Assembly: GCA_003024785.1 (NCBI GenBank)
Contig: PUQB01000641.1
Coordinates: 62,001-126,000 of the forward strand
Source of the DNA: Selaginella tamariscina
Taxonomy: Eukaryota > Streptophyta > Lycopodiopsida > Selaginellales > Selaginellaceae
Direction: 5' to 3'
DNA length: 64,000 nt
Of the stretch, positions 1-11,679 are shown in pieces; within the stretch, counting starts at the first letter, position 1, and each line of letters begins with the position of its first letter. Under the pieces are notes generated by a model. It saw only the letters and a list, made by a program, of their open reading frames with translations, was not told where the DNA came from and made no database searches. A program made the translations under genes and the position numbers.

Positions 1-967
1 GTGGAATGGGAGAGGCCCAAGTCTGTACGAGATGTACAATGTCTCCTTGGCTTTGCAAACTTCTACAGGCATTTCATACAGGACTTCTCCAAACGCGTAC
101 TTCCACTCATGGAACTCACCAAGCACACAGGAGATTTCTCTTAGTCCGACAAGGTGGAACATGCATTCAAGGCACTCAAAGACACCTTCATGACAGCTCC
201 AATTTTAGCACATCCTGATCCTTCTTGTCCCTTCTTCGTTGAAGCAGAGCCTTAGATTTTGCGGTAGGTTTTATCCTATCACAAGTTGGAGAAGACAAGT
301 TACTCCATTGTGTAGCCTTTCATTTTCGTAAGTTCCTTTCGGCAGAGATCAATTACGAGATTCATGACAAGGAACTCAAGGCCATTGTGGATTCGTTCGA
401 GGAGTGGCGGCACTTCCTAGAGGGTGTTGCGCATCCTGTATAAGTTCTTACGGATCACAAGAACCTGGAGTTTTTTAAACGGCTCGAGTTCTCAGTTGGC
501 GACAGGCTAGGTGGGCGGAATTCTTGTCATGTTTTGATTTTGTCATCGTCTATAGGCCCGGTTTTCAGAATGACAAGCGGACGCATTGTCTAGACACTCC
601 TACACCGACCCTAGGCGATCCTGCATATGACTGTCAAAGCAAGTGTTGTTAGGTCCTGATCATTTTTTGCTTGCAACACTACAGGTTCATCAGGCTCCAG
701 CAAATTAACACTTCTATAGGACATCCGTTTGCAATTGGCTACAAACGACTTGGCAAGGAATGTGTTCTCGCACATTAGTCCTGACATTGCAAGCTCCTCT
801 TCCTCCATTCCCATTCAGACTACAAGTTATTCACCATACATGACAGACTCCTGTATTGAGAAGGTCTCATGTACGTTCCTGTTGGTGTTTTGCAGGACTC
901 ATGTGATACAAGATTGTCATGATACCCCGGCTACAGGACATTTTGGTGTGGCCAAGACAGTTGCCAA
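1..967 (+). mobile_element. Family C Ty3/gypsy chromovirus fragment (RT end, RNase H, start of IN)
   Basis: Decayed internal piece of a Ty3/gypsy element, cut by the window edge. The first frame reads [17 protein letters not shown], the conserved block that ends a gypsy reverse transcriptase, followed in shifted frames by an RNase H region ([11 protein letters not shown]) and the linker towards integrase. The DNA is closely similar, in the same order, to 52905-53840 of the family C element in this window, so it is a separate insertion of that family. Similarity stops near 967, just after the shared gccaagacagttg, and an A-rich junction follows. Frameshifts and stops make it non-functional. 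Confidence 0.85.
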
Positions 968-3360
968 ATTCAAAAAAAATAAAATTCAAAAAAAACCATG
1001 AAAATAAGCATGAAAATTGTGGAATGCCTGAACAACTATTAAACATTCCTTATCTATAGTTAAATAATTAAGTTCTGGACCACTAAGGCTTTGATTGGCA
1101 TATGCAATAAGATGTTGTTGATCTAATTTTGAATCTTCTTGTATGAGATTAGCACCCATACCAATATCTGAAGCATTAGTAGAAGAATAAAGGAGCAAGA
1201 AAAATTAGGATAATATAGAAGAGAACAAGGTTAAAAGATGGATAAAGAGACTCAAAGGACTAATATTGAGAGGACCATGAGAAAAAAAGGGGGACGGAGC
1301 AAAGCACACAATGGAGATGTTTCATCAGCCAAACATGGAGTGAACTGCAGTCACCTTACCCATAAATTTTTAAAGTTCTTGATGTGTTTTTGGAACAAGA
1401 ACTCCTTCATCGCCTAAATCTTTGTTGGATCTAGATGAACACCCTCACAAGCGAAAATAACTTCTAAATACTTCATAAAAGTCAGACCAAACTTGCACTT
1501 CGACAATTTCAACATCAATTGATATTGCCGCAATCATAATAAGATCTGCTTCACATGAGCTAAATGTTCTTCCCATGTACTAGTTAAATGCACCAGAAGA
1601 TTGTCCACAAACACTTACAAAAGATTCCAAACCTCGAATGACATCATTCATAAACCGTTGAAAACGGTTGGAGCATTTATCAAACCAAAAGGCATCACCG
1701 TGAACTATACAATCCTTTAGGTATTTAAAAAGCAGTCTTGGATACATTCTGTTGGATTCAGAGGAACATGCCAATAGCTTGAAGCTAAATCCAGTGTTGT
1801 GAATCAATGATTCTTCCTCAATGTGTCAAAGATCATCTAGCATGCCATGGGATAACTATCTGGCACTATCACATTATTTAAAGGTTAAAATCAATTGTGA
1901 AACGCCTATCTCCATCTACTTTGTTGATGATAAGGTTGAGAAGCCATGGTCTATAATATGAAACATATTTTGAATAGCTTGTTCATCTCTTGATGAACTA
2001 GAACTTTTATTGGTGTAGCATCTTTTGTATTAATCCGATGGCAAGTGTTGACCACAATCCTTCCATCCACCACTGGATGTTGTAGATATGAAAATCAATG
2101 AAGAAGCTTTTTCCATATCCTTTTGACAACATTTTGAAGATGAATAAGGAGGAAAGACCACATTTGCAACAGTTTGAAGAGATGCATGAACTCCAAATTG
2201 TATTATAGATTGTGCTTGTAAGGGAGAACAACCAAGAATAAGACCTCCCACATGCACACCCTCAACACCACATTCAATTAAAACCCAAAATCATATCATA
2301 CAATTGGGAAAGAATTACTTGAAGAGGTAATGCCTTAGAATATGACCCTAGCCGAATAGGGGCATAACAAGCCTGGGAAGAGATAACAAAAGACTTATTA
2401 TCTCCATACAATCTCGAAGTGTTTACTAAGTAGGTTTCACAAGAGAGATCATTGTGTCACTAAGGAATGCGAATGGATAAGATGACCAACCCAAAATAAA
2501 AAGGAATTGATACTGGATAATCACACACAAAACCTTCAAAGAAACAATGACTAGTTTCTTCTTGAGTGCTCCAACCACACCTTGTCCACAAAAAATAGAG
2601 GTTATAAAACCTCATCACAAAATCCCTATGTGCATTGGTGACAGGAACTAGTTTTCTTGTTCATTATCAAAAAGGTAATACATCCATTAAGGACTACAAC
2701 TTCCATGTCTTGTACCCCTTGATGAGCCAAACGTTGACTATTGCACACTTAATAGCTAAGTGCCCAAATCCTTGGCACTTAAAACACTATACCACTCTGT
2801 GCCATTGACCACATCTATAGCCTTTGTACCCACGACCACCATCCTTGTCCTCGTCCTTATTGCATGGGCTGAAATGTAGCTTGCGGAAACTGAAACATCT
2901 ACCTTCATGGGTTGTGGATGAGTAGTTGGAGGAAGAAGGGCTAGTCCAAGGAATTAGGTTGAACACAAGTTGTAGAGAAGGCAGCACCATCTTCGAGGGC
3001 TTGTGCAATCTGGATGGCATTCTCCAAGATCGTCGAGCAATATCCACAAACAAGGACTCCAACTATACCAACCAACCCTTCCCGAACATGTTAAGATCCA
3101 CTCAAGCCAAGTGGTTTTTGAAACGGACTCCAAATTGTGAAGATGTTTCACCACCTTTTTGCTGCAACCATAAAACCTCATCTAATGACATGGAGTGCCC
3201 GAATGCAATTTCCAATGAAGATAAAGACAAATCAATAGTTGCGTTGGATGCTGAGGCCAAGTGTTGAAACCAAAGGGTAGCAAATCTATGCAAACATTGT
3301 GGGAATTCACGAAGTTGATGGAGGGGATCCCACTTGTGATATGCAACCACCATACGAAAG
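968..3360 (-). mobile_element. Degenerate Ty3/gypsy element, family D (gag, zinc knuckle, RT, RNase H)
   Basis: Read on the minus strand from high to low coordinates this is a decayed gag-pol. A gag-like stretch (3353-2790) is followed by a CCHC zinc knuckle, CFKCQGFGHLAIKC, at about 2744-2787. Frame-shifted RT blocks lie at about 1900-1560, and an RNase H start, YSSTNASDIGMGANLIQED, is at about 1190-1130. No LTR pair, PBS or TSD could be assigned. It differs in sequence from families A, B and C. Many stops and shifts show an old dead copy. Confidence 0.75.
2744..2787 (-). pseudogene. Gag CCHC zinc knuckle of family D
   Basis: Minus-strand translation gives CFKCQGFGHLAIKC, an exact C-x2-C-x4-H-x4-C knuckle. 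In gypsy elements this motif sits at the C-terminus of gag and binds the packaged RNA. It lies between the gag-like segment and the RT region, as expected. Confidence 0.85.
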
Positions 3361-3930
3361 TGCTCAATCTAGGCATGTGCATCTTTTGTGGCTACTCCTG
3401 AGAAAGAGTCGGGGCAAAGACGAGTTGGATTGTGGGTTCTTTGTGCTAAAACACTAAACAATTTTGTCACAACCTTTCCCTTTCTCCTTAAGCAATTAGG
3501 CAAAGGGCCAATTGGTGTTTATGAGAGGCCCTTAGACCCATGTCCGCTTGGGTCTTTTGCTCACATATTCCACAATCTTTACCTAGTAGTCAACCCACCA
3601 ATTTAGAACTATGAGAATTATTGTGTCTATACTTGTGACCTTGCTATATGGCCTACAAAAGTTGCTTCACATAACAACCATAGATAAATAAGGAGAGAAG
3701 AAAAGAAAGAAGAAGAAAGACTTAAAAAGAAAAAATGAACTAGAAACTACTCAAGGTCTTCACAATGAAAAGGATGTGTATTCAAGCTTAAGGATTATAC
3801 AAGGTTAGTGAATCCTTCTTTATATACAAAGAAGCTATGCTATATTAGGCAACCTTTGATATATCATATCGTCCTATGTCACATCCATATATAGTTCCAT
3901 ACCTTAGAATATACTCAAGGTATTTTTGTA
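3361..3930. other. LTR-like remnant and A+T-rich DNA, no gene
   Basis: No supported gene. The stretch about 3520-3640 (a cccttagaccca motif, then tcacatattccac and caacccaccaa) recurs in diverged form at about 35820-36020, so it is probably an old dispersed LTR or similar repeat. Orientation and superfamily could not be decided. Confidence 0.4.
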
Positions 3931-3939
3931 GAATCCTTA

Positions 3940-5340
3940 CACAATTTATAATAAACTCATCAAATTAAGGATAATAACTAGGTTAAAGATCCATTTTAGA
4001 AATAAATTCATGAATTAAAGGATAATAACTCAGTTAAAAGTCACTAAATAGTTAAGAATAAACTCACCATATTAAAGATAATAATTGGGTTAAAAAATTA
4101 AATTAAAAATAATAGCTATATTAAGGGTCCAACTTAAAAATAAACTCACTAAATTAAAGATAATAACTAGATTAAGGGTAATTAAATAGTTGAGTTTATA
4201 AACTTAAAAACTTAAGGATAAACTCACCATGTTAAAAATAACAATTGGGTTAAGGATCTAGCTTAGTTATAAACTCATTAAGTTAACAATAATAATTGAG
4301 TTTAAAGGTTTTATTTAGGGATAAACTCATTAAATTAAAAATAATAATTGGGTTAATAGTCCTATCTAATGGCCATCTCAATCTTAAATGTGTATTATCG
4401 ACACCCTATTAACGACCATCTTAAATCCTAAACCCTTGTGGCATTATCGAGACCGTTGAATCAAACATAGATCATGCATGACCATGCATGGCATGGGTGC
4501 TTAGAGACATATTAAAAATAATATTGGGTTAAAAGTAAACTGACCAAGTTCAAAATAATAATTGAGTTAAAGGTTCAATTTGAAGATAAATTCACTAAGT
4601 TAAAATACCATTAAATTAATGATAACACCTCAGTTAAGGGTCATTAAAGAATAAACTTACTAGATTAAAAGTAACAATTAAGTTAAGGGTTCGAACTCAA
4701 GAAGAAACTCACTAGACTAAGAAGATTAAAGGTTATTAAATAGTTAACTTCTAGGCATGGGTAAATTTAAAAATTAAGAATAAATTCATTATGTTAAGAA
4801 TAACAACTGAGTTAAGAATTCATTAATTAATAAAATTATTATTAAATTGGTCCACATGCCCACCGTTGGTGGGCCTAATTATTCAATAATAATTTATTAA
4901 TTAATAAATTCTTAATCTAGTTGTTATCCTTAACTTGATGAGTTTATTCTTAACCTTGTAAATTTATTCATAAAATAGACCCTTAACATATTTATTATTT
5001 TTTTAATTTAGTGAGTTTATTTCTTAAGTTAGACCCTTAACCCATTCGTTATATCTAATGAATTTATTCATAAGGTAGATCTTTAAACTTTAATTGTTAT
5101 GTTTAACATAGTGAGTTTATCCTTAAGCTCTTATGCCTGTGCTTACTATTTAATGATAATCATTAGTCTTAACCTAGCAAAACTATCCCTAAGTTGAACC
5201 TACCTTAGGTTACCCATGTTCAAACTTAACTCTTAACATGTTGTTATTTTTAACATAGTGAATTTATTCCAAGTTGGATCTTTAATTCAATTATTATTCT
5301 TAACTTAATGAGTTTATTCCCAAACATTTATTTTATATAT
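3940..5340. repeat. A+T-rich minisatellite in two inverted arms around a hairpin centre
   Basis: The left arm (about 3940-4850) repeats a motif of the form ATAAACTCACTAAATTAAAG plus AATAATTGGGTTAAGG, spaced about 50-75 bp. The right arm (about 4880-5340) carries the reverse complement (TTATCCTTAACTTGATGAG, TTATTCTTAACC). The arms meet at CCCACC-GTT-GGTGGG (4859-4873), and the flanks about 60 bp either side are still clearly complementary. Copies are degenerate. No coding potential was seen. Confidence 0.8.
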
Positions 5341-5344
5341 GCTA

Positions 5345-5900
5345 TGCATGGTTATGCATAACCCTGTTGATCTAACATCCTCGACTATCACAGTTTTTAC
5401 CTGAAAGGCAACATGTATGTATGTTGTAACTAAAATGGGCATGTCTATAGTCCCATTTCTTAATAATTAAACAATTTTAGTTATTTAATTAGCATTTTTT
5501 AATATTTAAAGGAATATTTTTTAGAATTATTGTTTGAAGATAGAATATTCTATTTTGTAATCGACCCTTTAATAAATTAAAGCATTCATGAACCAAAAAA
5601 ATTAATAACATTATAAAAGTAGAAGGTATTAAATTATATAATATATTTATTTAAGAGTGTATGGGCCTAATATAAAAATTAAGGAAGAGCATAAGAGGTA
5701 CATTATATAAATATTGATGTTGTTATTAAAATATTAATATTTAAATATAACATTAATTAAAAATTTGTACTAGTATAATATATATATAATATACAAAAAT
5801 CCTATATAATATAGTCAATCTTCCATATCATTTTTTAAATTTATATAGTTAAGTAACAATTTGGTACTATTATTAAAGAGTTTATAATAATTATGAATAT
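5345..5900. other. A+T-rich intergenic DNA
   Basis: Very A+T-rich with short TA runs near 5780. No reading frame, tandem unit or transposon terminus was recognised. Confidence 0.6.
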
Positions 5901-5915
5901 TAAATATATGATATT

Positions 5916-8150
5916 TTATAATTTTGTAATTGCTTTAAGCTTCAGAAAACATACATTGCTGTTAATCGTGACTTTATCAACGCTTCTTGACATCCACCCA
6001 TATCGAATGGATTTAACATTTATAAAACATGCTGGGTCTTTTTGATTGGGAGACCATGTTTTCTCTAGGCATCCATTATATCTTTCGCTCTCCTTCTCGT
6101 GTCGCCTTTTTTGTGGTTTGAACCATGCAACCTTAACAATACTATTTTTTGTGATTACTTCAGGTGTGTCGATAATTTGACCCATCCAAATAGGCTGATT
6201 ATATGACGCATCTGGAGTAATGAGAACCATCATTAGTTTTTGAAGATCCTTGCAGCAATCAAAGTATGCTTTAGGTTTTTGGTTCCTTTGTCCAACAAAG
6301 TGTGGGGTTTGCACTTCCACATCACTACTGGCTTCTATGTCGTCTGCTCAGTGATGTCATTTCAATCTCCTCTCGCCACCTTGTTTTAGGCCAAAAAGGG
6401 TGTTGCAATTCTGTACTTGTGACAGTAGGCCCTTCCAACTCTCGAACAACAGTCTCCCAATAGTTGACCACATGCTTATATAGTTCTGAGTAACCAGTTG
6501 CCTTATCAGAATTCTTTGGCATCGATTTTTGAACCCATGCCACATATTTTTTGATGCCATCAATAATAACCTCTTGTTCCTTGAGCTGGGCACTCAATGG
6601 AATAGGGTCTGGTTGTCCTTCTGGGAGAAGTGGCTTTCCATCCTCTCCACTTTTGAAGAGCATTAAGCCCTCTTTCGGTAACCACTCCTGCTCTGATGGC
6701 CGTAACTTGTACTGCATAATAGGTATACCATCTCGTATGGAGAAAAAGAATTGTAGCGGCACAAGGTGACCAACTAAAGAATCACTCCCTTCTTTTATAT
6801 ACTCCTTGAGAAATTTTTTGAAGTCTGGCACCTCAGTCACAAGCAAAGCACAACTTTTTTTGGAGATGCAATTTTCAAAAAGATTCATCATATGCGGTAA
6901 GGTAAGTGCACTTGTCCTTTTTGTAGAGTTGGAGACCTTGCTGAAGAACGCATCAATATCTTCATGAGTGTGACCAACCATAAGGAAACTGAGCGTGATT
7001 GTTTCAAACACACCTTTGGCAACAAGCATTGACAAGTATGCTAGCACATATCTAGAAATAAAAGTAAGTATGAGCTTGAGAAACCCTTAAGTAAAATGAT
7101 TTACCTATTTTTGTTCTCGCCTGCACAATTATCCATCTGTAAAAAGCAATGACGAGGAAGCTTATTTGATGTTGAGGACACATATTTGAGCTAGATCCCT
7201 CCATTGAACCAGAACTCTCAACAGGGCCATCTGTTTTTTGTGCAGGCTGTTGACAATGCCTCTCATATTCCCAAGTAGCCTCAAGTGCAGACGTGTTCAT
7301 GAGAGCATTATGTAAAGGTTGAAGGTGTTGTTTCTTCACTTTGAGATCACTGATAGGACTTGTCTGTGAGTGGGCTTCAAGGTTTCTGAAACACATGGCA
7401 ACGACCCAATAGTGAAATTGGAGTCGCTAGACCAATGTGGAAGTGAAAAGTGTCCATATGACTCACAACCGTGTCCATGTGTTAGCACACCTGTCAATGA
7501 AATCGGAAGTTTCATGACATTTCCAAGGCACTTTGGTGTTGCAAAGAGCTTTGGAATGCTGGTCTTTGAATGATCCATCTTGTCATGGATCAAGCACAGG
7601 TACTCTGATGGGCGTGACACAAGAAAGCATGCGGTGTGCATAGTACTGAGACCGGCAAGTTTGTTGTGCAATCATGTGGGCCTCCATCTTCTTTTGAATG
7701 GCAGTGATCTCCACCAAGGTTTTTGCACAAGCCTCTGCAGCCTTCAATGATGTACAAGTGTCACACTTGGAAAAGCTAGAGTGTTTTGCAATCTCCACAT
7801 CCTTAAAATGAGTATTCCATATGTTGTTGAAGGTACCAGTGCAGATTGCTTGGAGCCCCATCAAACTGAGGCACTTGTTCACATGTTCACACAGCTTCAA
7901 TTGAGTGTAGATTGAAGGCAAAACCTTGAGATTTTCCCTGACCCCTGCATTTGTGGTTCGGCATTTGTGAGGCATCCTGTCTGCATTTGCTTCCACAAAA
8001 GCCTTGAGTATCTCTATGGTTGCCATATATGTGAGAGCGGGTTTTGACCAGCAAGTGTTCCCATGTACTGAGGTTTGCGCTCCATCTAGCCACTCATCCC
8101 TCTGACGGTAGAACGTGGTCTTTGGGATCCCGTATATAGTGTACTAAGTT
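5916..8150 (-). pseudogene. DUF7869-domain protein, broken gene (5' part missing)
   Basis: Function unknown. The domain is common in multicopy, probably transposon-derived plant genes (family knowledge plus inference). The minus strand reads, in order: GIPKTTFYRQRDEW and HGNTCWSKPALTYM (8140-8020), a helical part to about 7600, CLIHDKMDHSKTSIPKL, LPISLTGVLTHGHG and YGHFSLPHW (7600-7440), QMDNCAGENKNR (7140-7105), VGHTHEDIDAFFSKVS (about 6980-6930), and a C-terminal NQPIWMGQI (about 6210). A 53-nt GT-AG intron (7052-7104) joins NKN-R to YVLAYLSM exactly in frame. Frame changes near 7600, 7165 and 6340 need three shifts or unseen introns, so I call it broken. The gene should start further upstream, beyond the solo LTR at 8184-9948. 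Confidence 0.75.
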
Positions 8151-8183
8151 TGAAGCAGATGGCCACCTTATTAAAATCATGAA

Positions 8184-9948
8184 TGTCAGAGTTTTAACCC
8201 AAAGGGCCAACACGTGGCAACACGTGGCTGCCAGGTGGCCATTCGGCATCATCACCCTGTGTGAGCAATGCTAAGTTTCCCAGAACAACCCCAACGACCC
8301 CTAGGGTTAGACTCTAATGCCCAAGTGGACAGGAGACTTAGGGTTTAGCCTAAGTCTCCCTAGAATGTCTGCCCCCAGAACCCTTGAGGGATAACCCTAG
8401 TTGACTTAGGGTCTTGCCCTAGAAGACCTAGACAGGCTCATGCCCTAACCCCCATCAAGGAGACGTGTGTTCCACACATACCCCTAGATAGAGTTAAGGC
8501 ATCGTCACTTACCCCTTGAGAAATCACCCTCATCCGGGAGTACAACCCCTTTAGGGCGACAAGGGGTACCTTGAACCATGACTAACCCCTAAGGGTTTGA
8601 GTGGCCAAGTTATACCCTAGACCTAGGACTAGTACTTAGTGAGGACACGAGTGTGCCATAGGCGGACATGAGTGCTCTGCTAAGCAAACTCCCTAAGGCT
8701 AGGTTTGGGATAACCTAAGCACATGACCTTGCGAGTGCCTCACGAAAGGGCTCCTGCTAACATGTTTAGGTTGTTCAACCCTTGAATTTCAAGGAGAACA
8801 CTCCCCTAGCCAAGTGTGCCAAAGCACACCTAGTTAGGAGACCTAACCTCCCTTGAGCAGATGCCCAAGGCTTAGCACCCTAGTGCAAGCACAAGCATGT
8901 CTGTTTGTTAAGGTATCCAACCCCTTGGCGACAAGCCCATGACATAACCCCAAAGGGCGTGCCTCAGGTGTTGCACCATGTGACGTTTAGCTCAGTGTCA
9001 CATCCCATGTGACACTGCCTTCCCGATGTGGGCTATCATGCCATAGTCCTTAGATTCAAGAGTTGCATCAAGTGCCACAAACATGGCTCCTAAATGCCAA
9101 CTCTAGAATTCCTCAATGAACCCTTAGGAACCAGGTAACGTGAACCTATCAAAAGATCCCACGCCCATAGTTGGACAAGGACACGGATGTGCCTTGCTTG
9201 GCTATGAGTGCTACACCTAGCTTGACGTGGAGGAGGAGGCTGTGGATAAGCCTCAACCTTTGCCTTTTGGAACGTGCATTCCGACAAGACCTTCCAAGCA
9301 CGGATTCACCAATGTTAAGGGTAAGCTACCCCGAAGGTGGGACGTACCCCTGGCATCTGGAGTTAGGGTGGCACAACAGAGGGTTGTACCTTAACGACAC
9401 AAGTTAAAACTTGCACCAGCAGAAGAGCAACGAACTCAGTCATGAACCCAGGAGCTCTCCTACGTATACTCTACCTTATTTATGTGACGGAGCCCCCCCC
9501 CCCCCCTCTTTTCCTATATGTGTTAATGGGCTGGCACTGAATTTTAGCCCCTTAGACAAATTAGCAATATGAGCCTATAACTCACCCTTACTCTTACCCC
9601 TAAACCCTACCCAAGGGGGTGGGGGTTTAGGCGTGGGTTAGGGCAACCTAGGGTTAGGTCAACCCTAGGGGTGTTCCTAACCATAGTTAACACGCCGAAC
9701 TCATCTGCAAAGACCAATCAACCTAATCGGGATGTCAAAATTGGGGGTGGGTTTTTAGAAGGTAAGTTCTAACTTCGCTTAGAGTTTCCTGCAAATACTT
9801 AATGACACCCGACTGGACCATCACCAGATACCCAAGTGCACTAAGCGGGCCTGTTTCCTACTACATCTAGGGTCCATCAACATAGTACAATAGGTAACAA
9901 CAGTCAACGTCCAAAGTAAAGGGTCGAGTCATAGTAAAAACTATGACA
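8184..9948 (-). mobile_element. Solo LTR of a long-LTR variant of family A
   Basis: Starts TGTCAGAGTTTTAACC and ends CATAGTAAAAACTATGACA, the same termini as the family A LTRs at 19318 and 25585. It is about 800 bp longer because of extra sequence in its left half, which recurs in inverted orientation at 15780-17029. It shares the TTATTTATGTGACGGA plus poly-C block (9478-9507) and the telomere-like CCTAACC/GGTTAGG stretch. No internal region is attached. Flanks are atgaa (left) and atgga (right), matching in four of five positions, an imperfect target duplication. It is oriented minus, like the full-length element, and probably interrupts the DUF7869 gene. Confidence 0.75.
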
Positions 9949-10545
9949 ATGGATGTACTCTGATAACATGTGTTCAAGGCCATTTCATCAATACACCAGT
10001 TAGTACAGCATATACAAACTCATGCCTTTGCTTTTGGGTAAGCGTACGAAAGATATGTCTACATTAGGTAATTTCATTCCAGTCTGTCATCTGACAACAC
10101 TTCTTCTTGCAGCAGTCAATCGTGAAATGCTAGTAACACTTGCAGAAGATGTAGGATTCATCTTGACCCTCTTGCCAAAACTTGCAAGGGAAGATCTGCA
10201 ACCCATGAATCGCCTTTTTCTTACTATAGGACCAATGCAAGGAACCTCTTCAAATATGGGTTGTCCTTCCGGGTTGTTATTATTGAAATTCAACCAAAAT
10301 ATGTTGAACCATCTCGTCGTCTTAATTCAGATGTTTGCCACCTCATGAGGATCCAGGATGCAATGTGCCATTAGGTGAAACCTCTGTCACAACTACACCC
10401 ACAAAGTCGGCCCCTAGTTTCTCTTCTAATACTGCTTCCATTGGATGATGATGCCTCTCCCAACTTCGATCTCATGAAGAAAAAGAATCACCTCATCCAT
10501 CACAGTAGGCAAGTCATCATCTAGTGAACTCATACTATTATTTGT
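9949..10545. other. Unassigned DNA right of the solo LTR
   Basis: Open stretches occur on both strands (for example 10022-10348 plus and 10087-10293 minus), but neither shows a recognisable domain. If the solo LTR split the DUF7869 gene, this region should hold its missing 5' part on the minus strand; I could not show that from motifs. Confidence 0.35.
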
Positions 10546-10800
10546 TTATAACTCTACATATTCTGTGTCAGCCTTGATTTTATCTAAATTCCACAATACA
10601 AGAGAACCCTCTTCAAATTCCATTCCCGAAACCTCAACATGCTTGCAAATGGTGTTCACCCATACATACACACAAGATCCTTGGGCAATATTATGACATA
10701 ATGCATTATTATCTCGAACTTTCACAGTTCCAGTGCCAACTATCTTGTTGTTCCAAAGAAGACATACTTTATCTCCAGTATTAAACATATTGTCCTGCAC
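10546..10800 (-). CDS. Small unknown ORF, 84 codons, possibly transposon-derived
   Basis: An uninterrupted 84-codon frame starting MQDNMFNTGDKVCLLWNN and ending with a stop at 10546. It has a compact alternating pattern (KVCLLWNNKIVGTGTVKV, then VYVWVNTI and GSLVLWNLDKI) expected of a small beta-rich domain. The layout faintly recalls the DUF8039-type domain found beside plant transposases, but this is a weak resemblance by eye. It lies upstream, on the same strand, of the broken DUF7869 gene with the solo LTR between, so it may be an exon of that gene or of the transposon that carried it. It could also be spurious. Confidence 0.35.
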   Translation of the reverse strand: MQDNMFNTGDKVCLLWNNKIVGTGTVKVRDNNALCHNIAQGSCVYVWVNTICKHVEVSGMEFEEGSLVLWNLDKIKADTEYVEL

Positions 10801-10930
10801 ATAAATAATTGTGTTATTTATGATATCTGTTTATGCAATATTTTAAGAAATCTGAATTGCGGGTGCTTAATAATATGCATGTGCAATAATACATTATGTA
10901 TAGGGATAATATCTCATGTTTGATTAATAC

Positions 10931-11670
10931 AACTGGTGGGTAGGATTAGTCCCACCCACGACTCTCTCCGACGAGAAAGGGTCGGCAGGATTAATTTTGC
11001 CGCTGACTCCCTCCGACGGGAAAGAGCCGGCGGGATTAATTCAGCTGCTGACTCTACCCCTTCGGAGAGAGGCGACGGGATTAATCCCGTTGCCATTCTT
11101 TCGGACAAGGAAAGCTTGCGGGATTAATCCCACCGCCGGATCTTCCTTGTCGGAGAGAGCGGCGAGATTAATCTCGCTACAACACCCTTCGACGAGGAAG
11201 AGTCGGCGGGATTAATTCCACCCACAACTCTCACCAACAGGAATAGGTGGCAGGATTAATCCCACCCACAACTCTCTTCAAAGCTATGATTTCAGAGAGA
11301 TCTTGAGGGGGTGGCAGGATTAATCTCGCCAATGCTTTTTTGAGTCCGAAAATGATCGGCGAGATAAATCCTGCCCACAAATCTTTAAAATAGGGAAGTG
11401 GTGGCAAGATTAATCCTGCCACCCCTTCTCTACCTCTTAGAATGGTCGGCAGGATTAATCATGCCGACAACTCTTTTTAATAAATTATGTTAACTCTTCA
11501 TCAATTGAGAGAGTATCAGCGGGATTAATCTTGCCTCTTTTTTCAAAGGCGGAGAAGCATTGCCCGGATTAATCCTGTCATGGCTTTTAAAGAGCTGGTG
11601 GCAAGATTAATCCTACCACCTCTTCTAAGAGGCGAAAAAGAAATGGCTGGATTAATCTCGCCGCCCAGCT
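10931..11670. repeat. Palindromic GGCGGGATTAATCCCGCC minisatellite, array 1 (about 16 copies)
   Basis: About sixteen copies of an 18-bp palindrome of the form GGCRGGATTAATCCYGCC, spaced mostly 40-60 bp. The core ATTAAT is nearly invariant, with compensating changes in the arms (for example GCGAGATTAATCTCGC at 11160-11180). Many spacers hold a second element of the form ctctccgacgagaaag, itself partly self-complementary. Copies near 10931 and 11570-11660 are the most diverged. Short reading frames here are by-products of the repeat. Confidence 0.9.
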
Positions 11671-11679
11671 AATCGAGAA

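Noticed and set aside
6551-6769. Plus-strand frame inside the DUF7869 gene
   Set aside because: Antisense to conserved DUF7869 coding text.
8184-9948. Perfect target-site duplication around the solo LTR
   Set aside because: Flanks atgaa and atgga differ at one base, so the duplication is only probable.
10914-11215. Overlapping reading frames within the palindrome array
   Set aside because: Open only because of the repeat; the translation is simple repetition with no start context.
10931-11670. CRISPR-like array
   Set aside because: Repeats are palindromic and regularly spaced, but the spacers are themselves related repeats, the units are degenerate, and the surrounding genome is a plant nuclear one with no cas genes.
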